Positions 37,062 through 47,967 are shown, numbered from the stretch's first letter. The stretch is 64,000 nucleotides of DNA from Falsirhodobacter algicola (GCF_018279165.1 NZ_CP047289.1:1300501-1364500); one strand, 5' to 3'. Translations and numbers: made by a program. The notes: a model not told the origin generated them from the sequence alone.

Positions 37062-38309
37062 ATGGCGGTCGAGGGATTTCGGGCACGCAACGCGGCGGTG
37101 CAGCTTCTGGGGGCGGTCCTGTCCGAAGGGCAGCTTCTAGCACAGGTCATGACGCAACCCAACGGCATCCTCGAGGCGTTGAGCCCGGCGGACCGCGCCC
37201 GCGCCCAGCGTCTTGCGACGATGACGTTGCGTCATCTGGAACGGGCGGATGCGCTGCTGGCGCCGCATGTGCGCCGCGCGCCGCCGCGCCTCGTGCAGAA
37301 CGCCCTGCGCCTTGCCGTCGTGGAAATGGCCGTGGACGGCGCCGCCGCGCATGGCGCCGTGAACGCCGCCGTGGACATCGTACGCCATGGCCGCAAGACG
37401 GCGCATCAGGCGGGCTTTGCCAATGCCGTCCTGCGCAACATCGTCGCCGATTTCTCGGCCCTGCCGCCGCAAAAGATGCCCCGGTGGCTGCGCCAGCCCT
37501 TGGTGCACGCCCATGGCCGCGAGGCCGTCGCCGCGATGGAGGCCGTGCAAGCCGCCCAGCCCCCCGTCGATCTGACGCTGCGCCGCGGCGCGACCGAGGT
37601 GCCCGAGGGGCTGATGCTGCCCACCGGCAGCCTGCGCCTTGCGCCCGGCACCCAGATTTCCGCCCTGCCGGGATATGCGGGCGGGCAATGGTGGGTGCAG
37701 GATGCCGCCGCCGCGCTGGCCGTGCGCCTTCTGGCGCCCCAGAAGGGGGAGCGTATCGCCGATCTGTGCGCCGCACCTGGCGGCAAGACGTTGCAACTGG
37801 CCGATGCCGGGGCCGAGGTGACGGCCGTCGACATCTCCGCCCCCCGCCTTGCGCGGCTGCATGAAAACCTTGCCCGGACCGGGCTTTCGGCGCGGGTGGT
37901 GACGGCGGATGTGCTGCACTGGACCGACGAGCCCTTCGATGCGGTGCTGCTCGATGCGCCCTGCTCGGCCAGCGGTACGCTACGCCGCCACCCCGACCTG
38001 CCCTTCGTGAAGACGGGCGAGGAGCTTCCCGCGCTGGCCGATCTTCAGGCCCGGATGCTGGATCATGCGCTCGGCCTTTTGAAACCCGGCGGGCGGCTGG
38101 TGTTCTGCACCTGCTCGCTTCTGCCCGACGAAGGCGAGGCGCATCTTCAGGCCGCCCTTGCCCGCAGCGATGTGACCGTGATTGCGCCCGAAGGGTTCGA
38201 TCCGGCATGGATCACGCCGCAGGGCGGGCTGCGCCTGCGCCCCGATCTGTGGGCCGATCGGGGCGGAATGGACGGATTCTTCATGTTTTCATTGCGCAAG
38301 GCCCCCTGA
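37062..38309 (+). CDS. rsmB: 16S rRNA (cytosine967-C5)-methyltransferase RsmB
   Basis: 415 residues. N-terminal NusB-like domain (about 1-135), then Rossmann methyltransferase. SAM motif DLCAAPGGKTLQLAD (about 234-248), catalytic Cys motifs LDAPCSASGTLRRHPD (about 300-315) and FCTCSLLPDEGE (about 346-357). Methylates C967 of 16S rRNA. Its neighbours (heparinase-like gene, purH) are conserved around it in many alphaproteobacteria. Confidence 0.93.
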   Translation: MAVEGFRARNAAVQLLGAVLSEGQLLAQVMTQPNGILEALSPADRARAQRLATMTLRHLERADALLAPHVRRAPPRLVQNALRLAVVEMAVDGAAAHGAVNAAVDIVRHGRKTAHQAGFANAVLRNIVADFSALPPQKMPRWLRQPLVHAHGREAVAAMEAVQAAQPPVDLTLRRGATEVPEGLMLPTGSLRLAPGTQISALPGYAGGQWWVQDAAAALAVRLLAPQKGERIADLCAAPGGKTLQLADAGAEVTAVDISAPRLARLHENLARTGLSARVVTADVLHWTDEPFDAVLLDAPCSASGTLRRHPDLPFVKTGEELPALADLQARMLDHALGLLKPGGRLVFCTCSLLPDEGEAHLQAALARSDVTVIAPEGFDPAWITPQGGLRLRPDLWADRGGMDGFFMFSLRKAP

Positions 38310-38371
38310 TGCGGGTGACAGCGGCGCGGGGTTGTGGCTAATCTTCACAAAAGGGGACGCGGGACGACGGC

Positions 38372-39661
38372 ATGGGATGGGACATGACGCTGGCCGACAG
38401 GCTTGCCATCTGGCGCAGCCGGGGGGCACGGGTGGCGACGCTGCTGCATCCGTTGCCGCCGCTGCCGCTGGCAGGCGATGCCGACCGCGCCGAGGCGATC
38501 CTGACCGAAGGGCGCCCCCCCGCCGACCCCGCCTTCGGCTGGCTCGACGATCTGGCGACGCTCGGCGATGAGCGGGCGGGCCGCTTCGCCGCCGCCGCCC
38601 TGACCGACTGGGCCGCCGAACCGCCGCGCTGGTCTCCGGGGATGACGGGCTGGCGGTTGCTGCGCTGGCTGGCCCATGCGCAATTCCTGCACCCGCGCGG
38701 CGTTCCGGCCGAGGTGATGGCCTCCCTCTCGCGGCAGGCGGCCTATCTGGCACGGCGCTGGCGCGCGGCGCACGGATGGGACCGGATCGCGGCACTGGCG
38801 GGGCTGCTGGCGGCGGCCCATGCCCTCGATCCCGCGCTGCATCCCGGCCGGACGCCCCCGGCGCTGCCGCCCCTGCCCCGCGATCCGGCCGAGCTGACGC
38901 GGGCGCTGGCGCTGCTCGTAGCGCTGCGGGCGCTGTCCGGCCCGCCCGTGGACGAGGCGATCGAACGGGCCGCCTCTGCCCTGCGCACGCTGCGGCACAT
39001 GGACGGGCGGCTGACCGGGCTGACGGGCGGGATCGCGGTCGATCCGCCGGGCCTCGATGCGGCGCTGGTGATGGCGGGCACCCGCGCCGCGCCGCGCCCC
39101 GAGGTGATGGGGCTGGCGCGGCTGGTGCGCGGGCGGGCCTCGCTGCTGATCGACATGACCGCGCCCTTCGCCTTCGAGTTGACCTTCGGCCGCACCCCCC
39201 TCGTGATCGCCGAAGGCGGGGCGCGGGCCGCGCTGCATCTGCCGGGCCGCACGTTGCGCGCCGCACGCGCCGGGGCCATCAGCCGGGGCCCGATGACCTT
39301 CACCGCCGGGCATGACGGCTGGCGCCGCCTTCGCCACACGCGCAGCCTTGCGCTGTCGGACGATGGGCGGGTGCTGCAGGGCAGCGACCGGCTGGAACCG
39401 CGCCGCCGCGCCGCTGGGGCCGACGCCGTGCTGACCTTCCCCCTTCATCCCGCCCTCCGGGCCGAAACCGGGCCGGATGGCAGCATCCTGCTGACGCCGC
39501 CCACCGGCATGCCGTGGCGCTTCGCCGCCGAGGGCGCCGTCCTTCATCCCGATGGCCTGATCGTCCTGCGCCGCGCGATTGGCCGCCAACCGGTCCAGTT
39601 GGACTGGACCTTTCGTGCCGCCCCGGATACGACCTCACCGACCCAGCCGCCAGGAGCCTGA
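38372..39661 (+). CDS. contracted heparinase II/III-like protein
   Basis: 429 residues, well short of the roughly 550-570 usual for heparinase II/III family proteins between rsmB and purH in this group. The N-terminal alpha/alpha-toroid part is recognisable ([29 protein letters not shown]) and so is a fragment of the C-terminal beta sandwich ([42 protein letters not shown]). Missing are the family's Cys-Gly-Thr / Thr-Ala-His-Ser-Thr segment, where the catalytic His/Tyr region lies, and FHLHP has become FPLHP. Catalysis is doubtful; a structural or decaying gene is possible. Starts ATG 38372 or 38384. Confidence 0.78.
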   Translation: MGWDMTLADRLAIWRSRGARVATLLHPLPPLPLAGDADRAEAILTEGRPPADPAFGWLDDLATLGDERAGRFAAAALTDWAAEPPRWSPGMTGWRLLRWLAHAQFLHPRGVPAEVMASLSRQAAYLARRWRAAHGWDRIAALAGLLAAAHALDPALHPGRTPPALPPLPRDPAELTRALALLVALRALSGPPVDEAIERAASALRTLRHMDGRLTGLTGGIAVDPPGLDAALVMAGTRAAPRPEVMGLARLVRGRASLLIDMTAPFAFELTFGRTPLVIAEGGARAALHLPGRTLRAARAGAISRGPMTFTAGHDGWRRLRHTRSLALSDDGRVLQGSDRLEPRRRAAGADAVLTFPLHPALRAETGPDGSILLTPPTGMPWRFAAEGAVLHPDGLIVLRRAIGRQPVQLDWTFRAAPDTTSPTQPPGA

Positions 39662-39663
39662 CC

Positions 39664-41244
39664 ATGACAGATCTCGTGTATATCGGACGCGCCCTACTGT
39701 CCGTTTCCGACAAAACGGGGCTTCTGGACCTCGCCCGCGCCCTGCACGACCGGGGGATCGAGCTGATCTCCACCGGGGGCACGGCCAATGCGCTGCGCGC
39801 CGACGGGATGCCGGTCCGCGACGTGTCCGAGATCACGGGCTTCCCCGAGATGATGGACGGCCGCGTGAAGACGCTGCACCCCAATGTGCATGGCGGCCTT
39901 CTGGCGCTGCGCGACGACGACGAACATCTGCTGGCCATGGCCGCCCACGGGATCGAGCCGATCGACCTCTTGGTCGTGAACCTCTATCCGTTCGAGGCGA
40001 CGGTGGCGCGCGGCGGCTCCTACGAGGACTGCATCGAGAATATCGACATCGGTGGCCCGGCGATGATCCGCGCCGCCGCCAAGAACCACCGCTTCGTCAA
40101 CGTGGTCACGGATGTGCAGGATTATCCGGCGCTGCTGGCCGAACTCGATGCCCATGACGGCGCGACGGGCCTCGCCTTCCGCCAAAAGCTGGCGCTGACC
40201 GCCTATGCCCGCACCGCCGCCTATGACAGCGCGGTCTCGGGCTGGATGGCCCAGACGCTGGGCGAGGTGCCGCGCTATCGCAGCTTTGCCGGAACGCTTT
40301 CGTCGCATCTGCGCTATGGCGAGAACCCGCATCAGGCGGCGGCCTTCTACACCGACGGTTCGGCCCGCCCGGGCGTGGCCACCGCGCGGCAGTGGCAGGG
40401 CAAGGAACTGTCCTACAACAACATCAACGACACCGACGCCGCCTTCGAACTGGTGGCCGAGTTCCCGGCCGACGACACCCCCGCCGTCGCGATCATCAAA
40501 CACGCCAACCCCTGCGGCGTGGCCACCGGTGCGACGCTGGCCGAGGCCTATGCCCGCGCCTATGATTGCGACCGCACCTCGGCCTTCGGGGGGATCGTGG
40601 CGCTGAACCGCCCGCTGGACGGCCCGACCGCCGAAAAGATCGCCGAGATCTTCACCGAGGTCGTCATCGCCCCCGGCGCGGACGATGCCGCCAAGTCCGT
40701 CTTCGCCGCCAAGAAGAACCTGCGCCTTCTGACGACGCTGGGCCTGCCGGACCCGCGCGCGCCCGGCCTTGCGGTGCGTCAGGTCTCGGGCGGGTTCCTC
40801 GTGCAGGACAAGGACACCGCCGAGGTGCCGGAACTGAAGGTCGTCACGAAGCGTCAGCCGACCGAGGCCGAAATGGCCGATGCCCTGATCGCTTGGAAGG
40901 TGGCCAAGCATGTGAAGTCGAACGCCATCGTCTACGTCAAGGACGCCGCCACCGTCGGCATCGGCGCGGGCCAGATGAGCCGGGTGGACAGCACCCGCAT
41001 CGCCGCCCGCAAGGCCGAGGACGCCGCCGAGGCGATGGGCCTGCCGGCCCCGCTGACCAAGGGCTGCGCCGCCGCGTCGGACGCGTTCTTCCCCTTCGCC
41101 GACGGGGTGGAGGTGCTGGCGGCCGTCGGGGCGACCTGCGTGATCCAGCCGGGCGGTTCGGTCCGCGACGCCGAGGTCATCGAGGCCGCCGACCGTCTGG
41201 GCCTTGCCATGATCTTCACCGGCCAGCGCCATTTCCGGCACTGA
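39664..41244 (+). CDS. purH: bifunctional AICAR transformylase / IMP cyclohydrolase
   Basis: 526 residues. Last two steps of IMP synthesis. N-terminal cyclohydrolase domain with [26 protein letters not shown] and [17 protein letters not shown]-terminal formyltransferase domain with [11 protein letters not shown] (Lys-His motif for AICAR/folate) and ending [13 protein letters not shown]. Followed after one base by lspA. Confidence 0.97.
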   Translation: MTDLVYIGRALLSVSDKTGLLDLARALHDRGIELISTGGTANALRADGMPVRDVSEITGFPEMMDGRVKTLHPNVHGGLLALRDDDEHLLAMAAHGIEPIDLLVVNLYPFEATVARGGSYEDCIENIDIGGPAMIRAAAKNHRFVNVVTDVQDYPALLAELDAHDGATGLAFRQKLALTAYARTAAYDSAVSGWMAQTLGEVPRYRSFAGTLSSHLRYGENPHQAAAFYTDGSARPGVATARQWQGKELSYNNINDTDAAFELVAEFPADDTPAVAIIKHANPCGVATGATLAEAYARAYDCDRTSAFGGIVALNRPLDGPTAEKIAEIFTEVVIAPGADDAAKSVFAAKKNLRLLTTLGLPDPRAPGLAVRQVSGGFLVQDKDTAEVPELKVVTKRQPTEAEMADALIAWKVAKHVKSNAIVYVKDAATVGIGAGQMSRVDSTRIAARKAEDAAEAMGLPAPLTKGCAAASDAFFPFADGVEVLAAVGATCVIQPGGSVRDAEVIEAADRLGLAMIFTGQRHFRH

Positions 41245-41245
41245 C

Positions 41246-41737
41246 ATGCGCAGTGTCGTCGTCGCCGCCGCGCTGACCTTCGCCCTCGACCAGATGACGA
41301 AGCTGGCGGTCGTGCATGGCATGAACCTGATCCAGCGGGGGGAGATCGACGTGCTGCCCCCGCTGCTGACCTTCCGCATGGCGTGGAACCAAGGGATGAA
41401 CTTCGGCCTCTTCGGGGGGGACGGGGCGGTGACGCGCTGGATCCTGATCGCGGTGGCGGTCGGCATTTCGGGCTGGGTGGCGTGGTGGATGCGCAAGCCC
41501 GGCCATGGGCGGCTGGCGCAGATCTCGGCCGGGCTGCTGATCGGCGGGGCGATGGGCAACGTCGTGGACCGCATCCTCTACGGGGCGGTCGCGGACTTCC
41601 TGAACTCCTCCTGCTGCGGGTTCGAGAACCCCTATGCGTTCAACGTGGCCGACATCGCGATCTTCGCCGGGGCCATCGGGCTCGTGCTGTTCACGGGCGA
41701 TCCCAAGCCCCCCCGGCGCCGCCGAAAGACCGCGTGA
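41246..41737 (+). CDS. lspA: lipoprotein signal peptidase (signal peptidase II)
   Basis: 163 residues with four membrane spans. Aspartic protease that removes signal peptides from diacylglyceryl prolipoproteins. Catalytic aspartates in [15 protein letters not shown] and [30 protein letters not shown] is the conserved Asn block. Basic C-terminus PRRRRKTA is cytoplasmic. One base after purH. The next gene encodes a lipoprotein, one possible substrate. Confidence 0.95.
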   Translation: MRSVVVAAALTFALDQMTKLAVVHGMNLIQRGEIDVLPPLLTFRMAWNQGMNFGLFGGDGAVTRWILIAVAVGISGWVAWWMRKPGHGRLAQISAGLLIGGAMGNVVDRILYGAVADFLNSSCCGFENPYAFNVADIAIFAGAIGLVLFTGDPKPPRRRRKTA

Positions 41738-41789
41738 CCTGCCGGTCTCTTTGCGCTACGAACGGAACCGAACTGGGAAGGAGTTGGAC

Positions 41790-42290
41790 ATGCGGGCAGC
41801 ACTGGCACTGGCGGGAGCCGTGATCCTGACGGTCTCGGCCTGCGGGGGCGGTGATCCCGACCTCGTCCGATTGCGCACGACGGGCGATGGGCCGGACCCG
41901 TTCTCGGTCGTGCCGCAAGGTCCGCTGGAAATGCCGCCCTCGCTCGACACGCTGCCCGTGCCGACGCCCGGCGGCGTGAACCGCACCGAACCCGACCCGA
42001 GGGCGCAGGCGATCACCGCGCTTGGCGGAACTCCGGGCGCAGGCGCGGCGGGCGACAATGCGCTTCTGACCGCGACCGCCCGGTATGGCCGGCAGGCGGA
42101 TATCCGCTCCGCCCTCGACACCGAGGATGAGGACTTCCGCCAAGAAAACCGCGGCCGTCTGCTGAACCGCATCGTGAACGGGTCCACCTATTACGATGTC
42201 TATTCCGACGAGATCCTCGATCCGGCGGATGAGGCCGCGCGCTGGCGCGAACAGGGGCTGCGCACGCCGTCCGCCCCGCCCTCCGAATGA
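41790..42290 (+). CDS. DUF3035 lipoprotein
   Basis: 166 residues with signal peptide and lipobox LTVSAC (Cys18). LRTTGDGPDPFSVVPQGPLEMPPSL and the C-terminal acidic NRIVNGSTYYDVYSDEILDP match DUF3035, found next to lspA and M16 peptidases in alphaproteobacteria. The middle is Pro/Gly/Ala-rich and likely disordered. Role unknown; suggested envelope assembly by context only. GGAAGGAG precedes the ATG. Confidence 0.85.
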   Translation: MRAALALAGAVILTVSACGGGDPDLVRLRTTGDGPDPFSVVPQGPLEMPPSLDTLPVPTPGGVNRTEPDPRAQAITALGGTPGAGAAGDNALLTATARYGRQADIRSALDTEDEDFRQENRGRLLNRIVNGSTYYDVYSDEILDPADEAARWREQGLRTPSAPPSE

Positions 42291-42373
42291 TCACATCCGC
42301 GTAGGGGCGGGCCACGGGGCTTGCCCCCGCGGCCTGCACCGGGTCTCCTTGTCCGAACCGCAAGGAGGAACCT

Positions 42374-43717
42374 ATGCCCCATCGCCTGCCAGCCGTGCTG
42401 GCCCCGTGCCTCGCCCTGTGCTTGGCCGCCCCGGCCCTCGCGCAGGAGGTCTCGGACTATACACTCGAGAACGGCCTTCAGATCGTCGTGATCGAGGATC
42501 ACCGCGCCCCCGTCGTCACCAGCATGGTCTGGTATTGCACCGGATCGGCCGACGAGAAGCCCGGCGAATCCGGCGTCGCGCATTTTCTGGAACATCTGAT
42601 GTTCCAAGGCACGGCCAAGATGGCACCGGGGGAGTTCTCTGCCACGGTCTCCGCGCTCGGCGGGACGGACAACGCCTTCACTTCGTATGATTACACCGCC
42701 TTCTATCAGCGCGTCGCGTCGGAATATCTCGACGACATGCTGAAGATGGAGGCGGACCGGATGGTGAACCTCACCCTCACGCAGCCGATCGTGGACAACG
42801 AACGGCAGGTGATCCTGCAGGAGCGCAGCCAGCGCACCGACAGCAACCCCTCCGCCCTGTTCCGCGAGCAGATGAGCGCGGCCCAATACCTCAACAGCCC
42901 CTACCGCCGCCCCGTGATCGGCTGGCGCGCCGAGATGGAGCAGTTGAGCCGCGAGGACGCGCTCGATCACTACCACACCTTCTATGCCCCCAATAACGCG
43001 GTGCTGGTCGTGGCCGGCGACGTGGACCCGGACGGCGTGGCCCATATGGCCGAGACGCATTTCGGCGCGCTCGCCCCGTCCACCACTCTGCCGCCGCGCC
43101 TGCGCCCGCAAGAGCCGCCGCAGATCGCGCCCCGCCGTCTGGTGCTGGCCGATCCGCGCGTGGCCCAGCCCTATGTGGCGCGCAGCTACCTCGCGCCCGA
43201 ACGCGATCCGGGCGATCAGACCGAGGCGGCGGCCCTGACGGTTCTGGCCGCGCTGCTGGGCGGCGATCCGACGACCTCGGTCCTTGCGCAGAAGCTTCAG
43301 TTCGGCGATGCGCCGAAGGCGATCTACACCATGGCCTCCTATAGCGGGGTGGCGGTGGACGACACGACCTTCGATCTGGGCGTGGTGCCGGCGCCGGGCG
43401 TCTCGTTGCAAGAGGCCGAGGATGCGCTGGACGATGCGCTCGCCGCCTTCCTCAAGGATGGCGTCGATGCCGATCAACTGGCCCGGATCAAGACGCAGAT
43501 CCGCGCCGACGACATCTATTCACGCGACGACGCGGCGGGCGAGGCGCGCGAATACGGCGCCGCGCTGGCCGTCGGGCTGGGCGTGAAAGACGTGCAGGAC
43601 TGGCCGCAGATCCTTCAGGACGTGACCGCCGAGGATGTGCTGGCCGCCGCCGGGGAGGTGCTGGACATGCGTTATTCCGTCACCGGCTGGCTGGAGCAGA
43701 AGGAGAAGACCCAATGA
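42374..43717 (+). CDS. M16 family zinc peptidase (active subunit)
   Basis: 447 residues with a signal peptide (cleaved near ALAQ, residue 24), so periplasmic. Inverted zinc motif His70-x2-Glu73-His74 in GVAHFLEHLMF, with distal ligand Glu150 in NERQVILQE. N- and C-terminal M16 domains present. It pairs with the next gene, an M16 protein without the zinc motif, like the alpha/beta halves of mitochondrial processing peptidase. Stop overlaps the partner's ATG (ATGA). Substrate unknown. Confidence 0.93.
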   Translation: MPHRLPAVLAPCLALCLAAPALAQEVSDYTLENGLQIVVIEDHRAPVVTSMVWYCTGSADEKPGESGVAHFLEHLMFQGTAKMAPGEFSATVSALGGTDNAFTSYDYTAFYQRVASEYLDDMLKMEADRMVNLTLTQPIVDNERQVILQERSQRTDSNPSALFREQMSAAQYLNSPYRRPVIGWRAEMEQLSREDALDHYHTFYAPNNAVLVVAGDVDPDGVAHMAETHFGALAPSTTLPPRLRPQEPPQIAPRRLVLADPRVAQPYVARSYLAPERDPGDQTEAAALTVLAALLGGDPTTSVLAQKLQFGDAPKAIYTMASYSGVAVDDTTFDLGVVPAPGVSLQEAEDALDDALAAFLKDGVDADQLARIKTQIRADDIYSRDDAAGEAREYGAALAVGLGVKDVQDWPQILQDVTAEDVLAAAGEVLDMRYSVTGWLEQKEKTQ

Positions 43718-45021
43718 AGGCCATCCGCTACGCCGCCGTCCTGATCGGCCTCGCCGTGCCCGCCCATGCGGCGGTGGACATCCAGACCGTCACCTCGCCC
43801 GGCGGCATCACCGCATGGCTGGTGGAGGATCACAACATCCCCTTCACCGCGCTTGAAATCCGCTTCAAGGGCGGGCCGCTGCTGGATGCAGACGATGCGC
43901 AGGGGGCCGCCAACATGATGACGGCCCTGCTGGAGGAAGGCGCGGGCGACCGCGATGCCTCCGCTTTCGCCGCCGCGCGCGACGATCTTGCGGCGCGGTT
44001 CGGCTTTTCGTCGGATTCCGACACCATCTCCGTCTCGGCGCAGATGCTGACGGAAAACCGGGACGAGGCGGCGGGCCTTCTGCGCGACGCCCTGACCGAG
44101 CCGCGTTTCGACGCCGACGCGGTGGAACGGGTGCGCGGGCAGATCTTGTCGAACATCCGCTCCGACGCGCAGGATCCGGGCGCGATCGCGATGCACACCA
44201 TGCAGCGCGAGGCGTTCGCCACCCATCCCTATGCCCGCGACAGCAGCGGCACCCTCGACGATGTGAAATCCCTGACCCGCGACGATCTGGAAGCGGCCCG
44301 TCAGAGCATGATGACCCGCGATCACCTCTATGTCGCGGCGGCGGGTGATATCGACCCGGAGGCGCTCGGCGCGCTGCTGGACCGCGTACTCGGCGATCTG
44401 CCGGCCACCGGGGCGGCCCTGCCCCCCGAGGCGGAGTGGAAGACCGATGGCAGCACCACGGTCGTCGATTTCCCGACCCCGCAATCGGTGGTGCGCTTCG
44501 GCCAGCCGGGCATCGATCTGCACGATCCTGATTTCTTCGCGGCCTATGTCCTGAACGAGATCATGGGCGGCTCGCGCTTCTCCGCCCGCCTGATGGACGA
44601 ACTGCGCGCCAAGCGCGGCCTGACCTATGGTGCCTACAGCTACCTCTGCACGATGGAACGGGCGAATTTCCTTCTGGGGCAGTTCGCCAGCGACAACGAC
44701 AAGGTGGCCGAGGCGGTGGATGTCACCCGCGACATCTGGCGCCGCACCGCCGAGAACGGCGTGACCAAGGACGAGCTCGATGCCGCCAAGACCTACCTGA
44801 CCGGGGCCTATCCGCTGCGCTGGGACGGCAATGGTCCGATCGCCTCGATCCTCGTGGGGATGCAGATGCAGGGCTTCCCCGCCGACTATCCGCGCACGCG
44901 CAACGACCGGATCGACGCCGTGACGCTGGCGGATGTGAACCGCGTCGCCGCGCGGCTGCTGCAACCCGACAATCTGCACTTCGTGGTGGTGGGTCAGCCC
45001 GACGGGATGACCACCGACTGA
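43714..45021 (+). CDS. M16 family protein, non-catalytic partner
   Basis: 435 residues with signal peptide (PAHAA). Same fold as the preceding gene, but where HxxEH should stand it reads GAANMMTALLEEGAGD, so it cannot bind zinc. It keeps the C-terminal substrate-binding block SARLMDELRAKRGLTYGAYS (Arg/Tyr), which supplies the substrate clamp in two-subunit M16 enzymes. Coupled (ATGA) to the active subunit; together they should form a periplasmic heterodimer. Confidence 0.92.
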   Translation: MKAIRYAAVLIGLAVPAHAAVDIQTVTSPGGITAWLVEDHNIPFTALEIRFKGGPLLDADDAQGAANMMTALLEEGAGDRDASAFAAARDDLAARFGFSSDSDTISVSAQMLTENRDEAAGLLRDALTEPRFDADAVERVRGQILSNIRSDAQDPGAIAMHTMQREAFATHPYARDSSGTLDDVKSLTRDDLEAARQSMMTRDHLYVAAAGDIDPEALGALLDRVLGDLPATGAALPPEAEWKTDGSTTVVDFPTPQSVVRFGQPGIDLHDPDFFAAYVLNEIMGGSRFSARLMDELRAKRGLTYGAYSYLCTMERANFLLGQFASDNDKVAEAVDVTRDIWRRTAENGVTKDELDAAKTYLTGAYPLRWDGNGPIASILVGMQMQGFPADYPRTRNDRIDAVTLADVNRVAARLLQPDNLHFVVVGQPDGMTTD

Positions 45022-45075
45022 CCTCGGCGCGGGCGGTGGCACACGGCCGCCGCCCATGCTATTCTTGGCGGCATC

Positions 45076-46884
45076 ATGCAGGCCGCCCAAAGCATCCGCC
45101 CCATCATCCGTCAGCTGGACGAATCCGCCGTCAACCGCATCGCCGCCGGCGAGGTGGTGGAGCGGCCGGCCTCTGCCGTCAAAGAGCTGGTGGAGAACGC
45201 GCTCGATGCCGGGGCACGGCGGATTTCCATCGATTACGTCGATGGCGGCAAGACGCTGATCCGTGTCACCGACGACGGCTGCGGCATGGCGCCGGACGAT
45301 CTGCCGCTGGCGCTGTCGCGGCACGCCACCTCCAAGATCGACGGCTCGGACCTGCTGGCGATCCACACCTTCGGCTTTCGCGGCGAGGCGCTGCCTTCGT
45401 TGGCGGCGGTGGGGCGGCTCAGCATCACCTCGCGGGCCGCAGGCTCCGAAGGGGCCAGCATCGCCGTGGCCGGTGGCCGGTCCGAGGATGTGCGCCCCGC
45501 CCCCGCGCGCCCCGGAACCGTGGTGGAGATGCGCGATCTGTTCTACGCCACGCCCGCGCGGCTGAAATTCCTACGCTCCGACCGTGCCGAGGCGCAGGCC
45601 ATCGCCGATGTGGTGCGCCGCCTTGCGATGGCCGAACCCTCGGTCGGGTTCACGCTGACGGATGCGGGCACGGCGCGGGTGATCTTCCGCGCCGAACCCG
45701 AAACGGGGGATTTCTTCGACGCGCTGGCCGGGCGGCTGACGCGCATCCTCGGGCCGGATTTCGTGACCAATGCCCTGCCGCTGGATCTGGACCGCGACGG
45801 GCTGCACCTCTCGGGCTATGCCGCGCTGCCGACCTATTCGCGCGGATCGGGCGGGCAACAGTTCCTGTTCGTGAACGGCCGCCCGGTGCTGGACCGGATG
45901 CTGACGGGGGCGCTGCGGGCCGCCTATATGGATGTGCTGTCGCGCGATCGGCATCCGGCGGCGGTGCTCGGCATCGAATGCGATCCGCAGCTCGTGGATG
46001 TGAACGTCCATCCCGCCAAGACCGAGGTGCGTTTTCGCGATCCGGCCACCGCGCGGGCGCTGATCGTCTCGGGCGTGCGGCAGGCGCTGTCGGGGGCCGG
46101 GCACCGCGCCGCGACCACCGTCGCCGACCGCACGCTGGAGGCGATGCGCCCCGAACCCATGCCGGAGGCGGCCCCCACCCCGCCCCGCATCTATCAGATG
46201 GACCGCCCCTCGCAGCCCGTTCTGGCGCGCGGGGCCGCATGGCAGGCGCCCCTCGGCTTTGCCGAGGCGCCCACCGCGCGGGTGGAGATGGTGGAGGCGG
46301 ATGACACCCTTCCCCTTGGCGCCGCGCGGGCGCAGCTTCACGGCAACTGGATCATCGCGCAGACGGCGCGGGGCTTTGTCATCGTGGACCAGCACGCCGC
46401 CCATGAACGTCTGGTCTATGAAAAGCTGAAGGCACAGCGCGATGCGGCGGGCGTGGCGGCGCAGGCGCTGCTGATCCCCGAAATCGTCGATCTGGCCCCG
46501 CCCGAAGCCGCCCTTCTGCTGGAGGCCGCCGAAGACCTCGCGCGCCTTGGCCTGACGATCGAGGGGTTCGGCGCAGGGGCCGTCGCGGTGCGCGAAACGC
46601 CCGCCATTCTGGGCCGCGTCGATGCCGCCGCGCTGCTACGCGATGTGCTGGACGAACTGGCCGATGGCGGCAGCACGGCGGTGCAGGCGCGGATGGATGC
46701 CGTCCTCAGCCGCATGGCCTGCCACGGGTCGGTCCGATCCGGCCGCCAGATGCGCGCCGAGGAGATGAACGCCCTTCTGCGCGAGATGGAGGCGACGCCC
46801 TCCTCCGGGCAGTGCAATCACGGCCGTCCCACCTATGTGGAACTGGCCCTGCACGACATCGAACGGTTGTTCGGTCGCCGCTGA
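45076..46884 (+). CDS. mutL: DNA mismatch repair protein MutL (endonuclease type)
   Basis: 602 residues. GHKL ATPase domain: [24 protein letters not shown]. The C-terminal domain carries [13 protein letters not shown], fitting the metal-binding DQHA-x2-E-x4-E endonuclease motif, plus ACHGSVRSG and CNHGRPT, as in MutL of bacteria without MutH. E. coli MutL lacks these. So it nicks the strand itself after MutS recognition. Its stop abuts the flgI stop with no gap, at the centre of a 14-bp palindrome. Confidence 0.95.
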   Translation: MQAAQSIRPIIRQLDESAVNRIAAGEVVERPASAVKELVENALDAGARRISIDYVDGGKTLIRVTDDGCGMAPDDLPLALSRHATSKIDGSDLLAIHTFGFRGEALPSLAAVGRLSITSRAAGSEGASIAVAGGRSEDVRPAPARPGTVVEMRDLFYATPARLKFLRSDRAEAQAIADVVRRLAMAEPSVGFTLTDAGTARVIFRAEPETGDFFDALAGRLTRILGPDFVTNALPLDLDRDGLHLSGYAALPTYSRGSGGQQFLFVNGRPVLDRMLTGALRAAYMDVLSRDRHPAAVLGIECDPQLVDVNVHPAKTEVRFRDPATARALIVSGVRQALSGAGHRAATTVADRTLEAMRPEPMPEAAPTPPRIYQMDRPSQPVLARGAAWQAPLGFAEAPTARVEMVEADDTLPLGAARAQLHGNWIIAQTARGFVIVDQHAAHERLVYEKLKAQRDAAGVAAQALLIPEIVDLAPPEAALLLEAAEDLARLGLTIEGFGAGAVAVRETPAILGRVDAAALLRDVLDELADGGSTAVQARMDAVLSRMACHGSVRSGRQMRAEEMNALLREMEATPSSGQCNHGRPTYVELALHDIERLFGRR

Positions 46885-46891
46885 TCAGCGG
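46878..46891. repeat. 14-bp perfect palindrome across mutL and flgI stops
   Basis: CCGCTGATCAGCGG, centred exactly between the two abutting stop codons (TGA of mutL and TGA of flgI on the other strand). Both proteins end in Arg coded by CGC, which makes the symmetry. No loop, so a poor hairpin. Confidence 0.85.
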
Positions 46892-47967
46892 ACGACGAAT
46901 TCGGCATGCAGCGCACCGGCGGCGTTGATGCTTTTCAGGATGTCGATCATGTCATAGGGCGCAACGCCCAAGGCGTTCAGCCCCGCCACCACCTGCGACA
47001 GGCTGGTGGAACCCTCCACCTCTGCCAATCCGGTGCCATCGGTTTCAAGCTGGGCGTTGGTGCGCGGCACGACGACGGTCTGGCCGGGCGCGAAGGGGTT
47101 GGGCTGCACCACCTGCGGCGTCTCCTCGATCCGCAGGGTCAGGTTGCCTTGGGCCACGGCCACGCGGCTGATGCGCACGTCCTCCCCCATGACGATCGTG
47201 CCGGAGCGTTGATCCACCACCACGCGCGCCGGGGTCGCCGGTTCCACCGTCAGATTTTCCAGCCGTGCAAGGACATGGGCGGGGGACTGGCCGCGCAGGT
47301 CGATCTCCACCGTGCCGGAATCGAGCATCTGCGCCATGCGCCCCCCGAAGGCCCCGTTGACCACGGATTCGATGCGCCCCGCCGTGGTGAAATCGGGGTT
47401 GCGCAGCGCAAGGCGCAAGCTGGGAAGCGCGGTGAAATCGAACTCCACCTCCCGCTCCACCCGGGCACCGGCGGGGATCGTGCCGGAGGTCGGCACCCCC
47501 TGCACAACCCGCGCCGCCTGCCCTTCGGCCGACAGGCCCCCGGCGATGATCGTGCCCTGCGCCACGGCATAGATCTGCCCATCCGCGCCGTTCAGCGGCG
47601 TCATCACCAGCGTGCCGCCCAGAAGGCTCTTGGCATCGCCGATCGCCGAGATGGTCACATCGACCCGGCTGCCCGCCCGCGCGAAGGGCGGCAGCGCCGC
47701 CGTCACGAAGACCGCGGCCACGTTCTTGGGGCGCAGCATCTCGCCCGAGACGTTCACGCCCAGCCGCTCCAACAGGTTGGACATGATCTCTTCGGTGAAG
47801 GGGGAGTTGCGCAGCCCGTCGCCCGTGCCGTTCAGGCCGACGACGAGGCCGTAGCCCACCAGATCGTTGCCCCGCACCCCGTCGAAATCCGCCAGATCCT
47901 TGATGCGGATCGGCGCGCCGAAGGCCGGCAGCGCCAGACACAGAAGGAGCAGCGCAAGGCGGATCAT
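46885..47967 (-). CDS. flgI: flagellar P-ring protein FlgI
   Basis: 360 residues with a signal peptide (CLALPAFGA). Forms the P ring around the rod in peptidoglycan. FDGVRGNDLVGYGLVVGLNGTGDG and ALGVAPYDMIDILKSINAAGALHAEFVVR at the C-terminus are diagnostic. Last gene of the flagellar group; overlaps the flgL stop by four bases (ATGA). Confidence 0.96.
   Translation of the reverse strand: MIRLALLLLCLALPAFGAPIRIKDLADFDGVRGNDLVGYGLVVGLNGTGDGLRNSPFTEEIMSNLLERLGVNVSGEMLRPKNVAAVFVTAALPPFARAGSRVDVTISAIGDAKSLLGGTLVMTPLNGADGQIYAVAQGTIIAGGLSAEGQAARVVQGVPTSGTIPAGARVEREVEFDFTALPSLRLALRNPDFTTAGRIESVVNGAFGGRMAQMLDSGTVEIDLRGQSPAHVLARLENLTVEPATPARVVVDQRSGTIVMGEDVRISRVAVAQGNLTLRIEETPQVVQPNPFAPGQTVVVPRTNAQLETDGTGLAEVEGSTSLSQVVAGLNALGVAPYDMIDILKSINAAGALHAEFVVR

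Noticed and set aside
41764-41785. GGAAC before the DUF3035 lipoprotein gene
   Set aside because: No CGTT at 16-17 bases; the downstream GTT is at the wrong spacing and overlaps the ribosome site.
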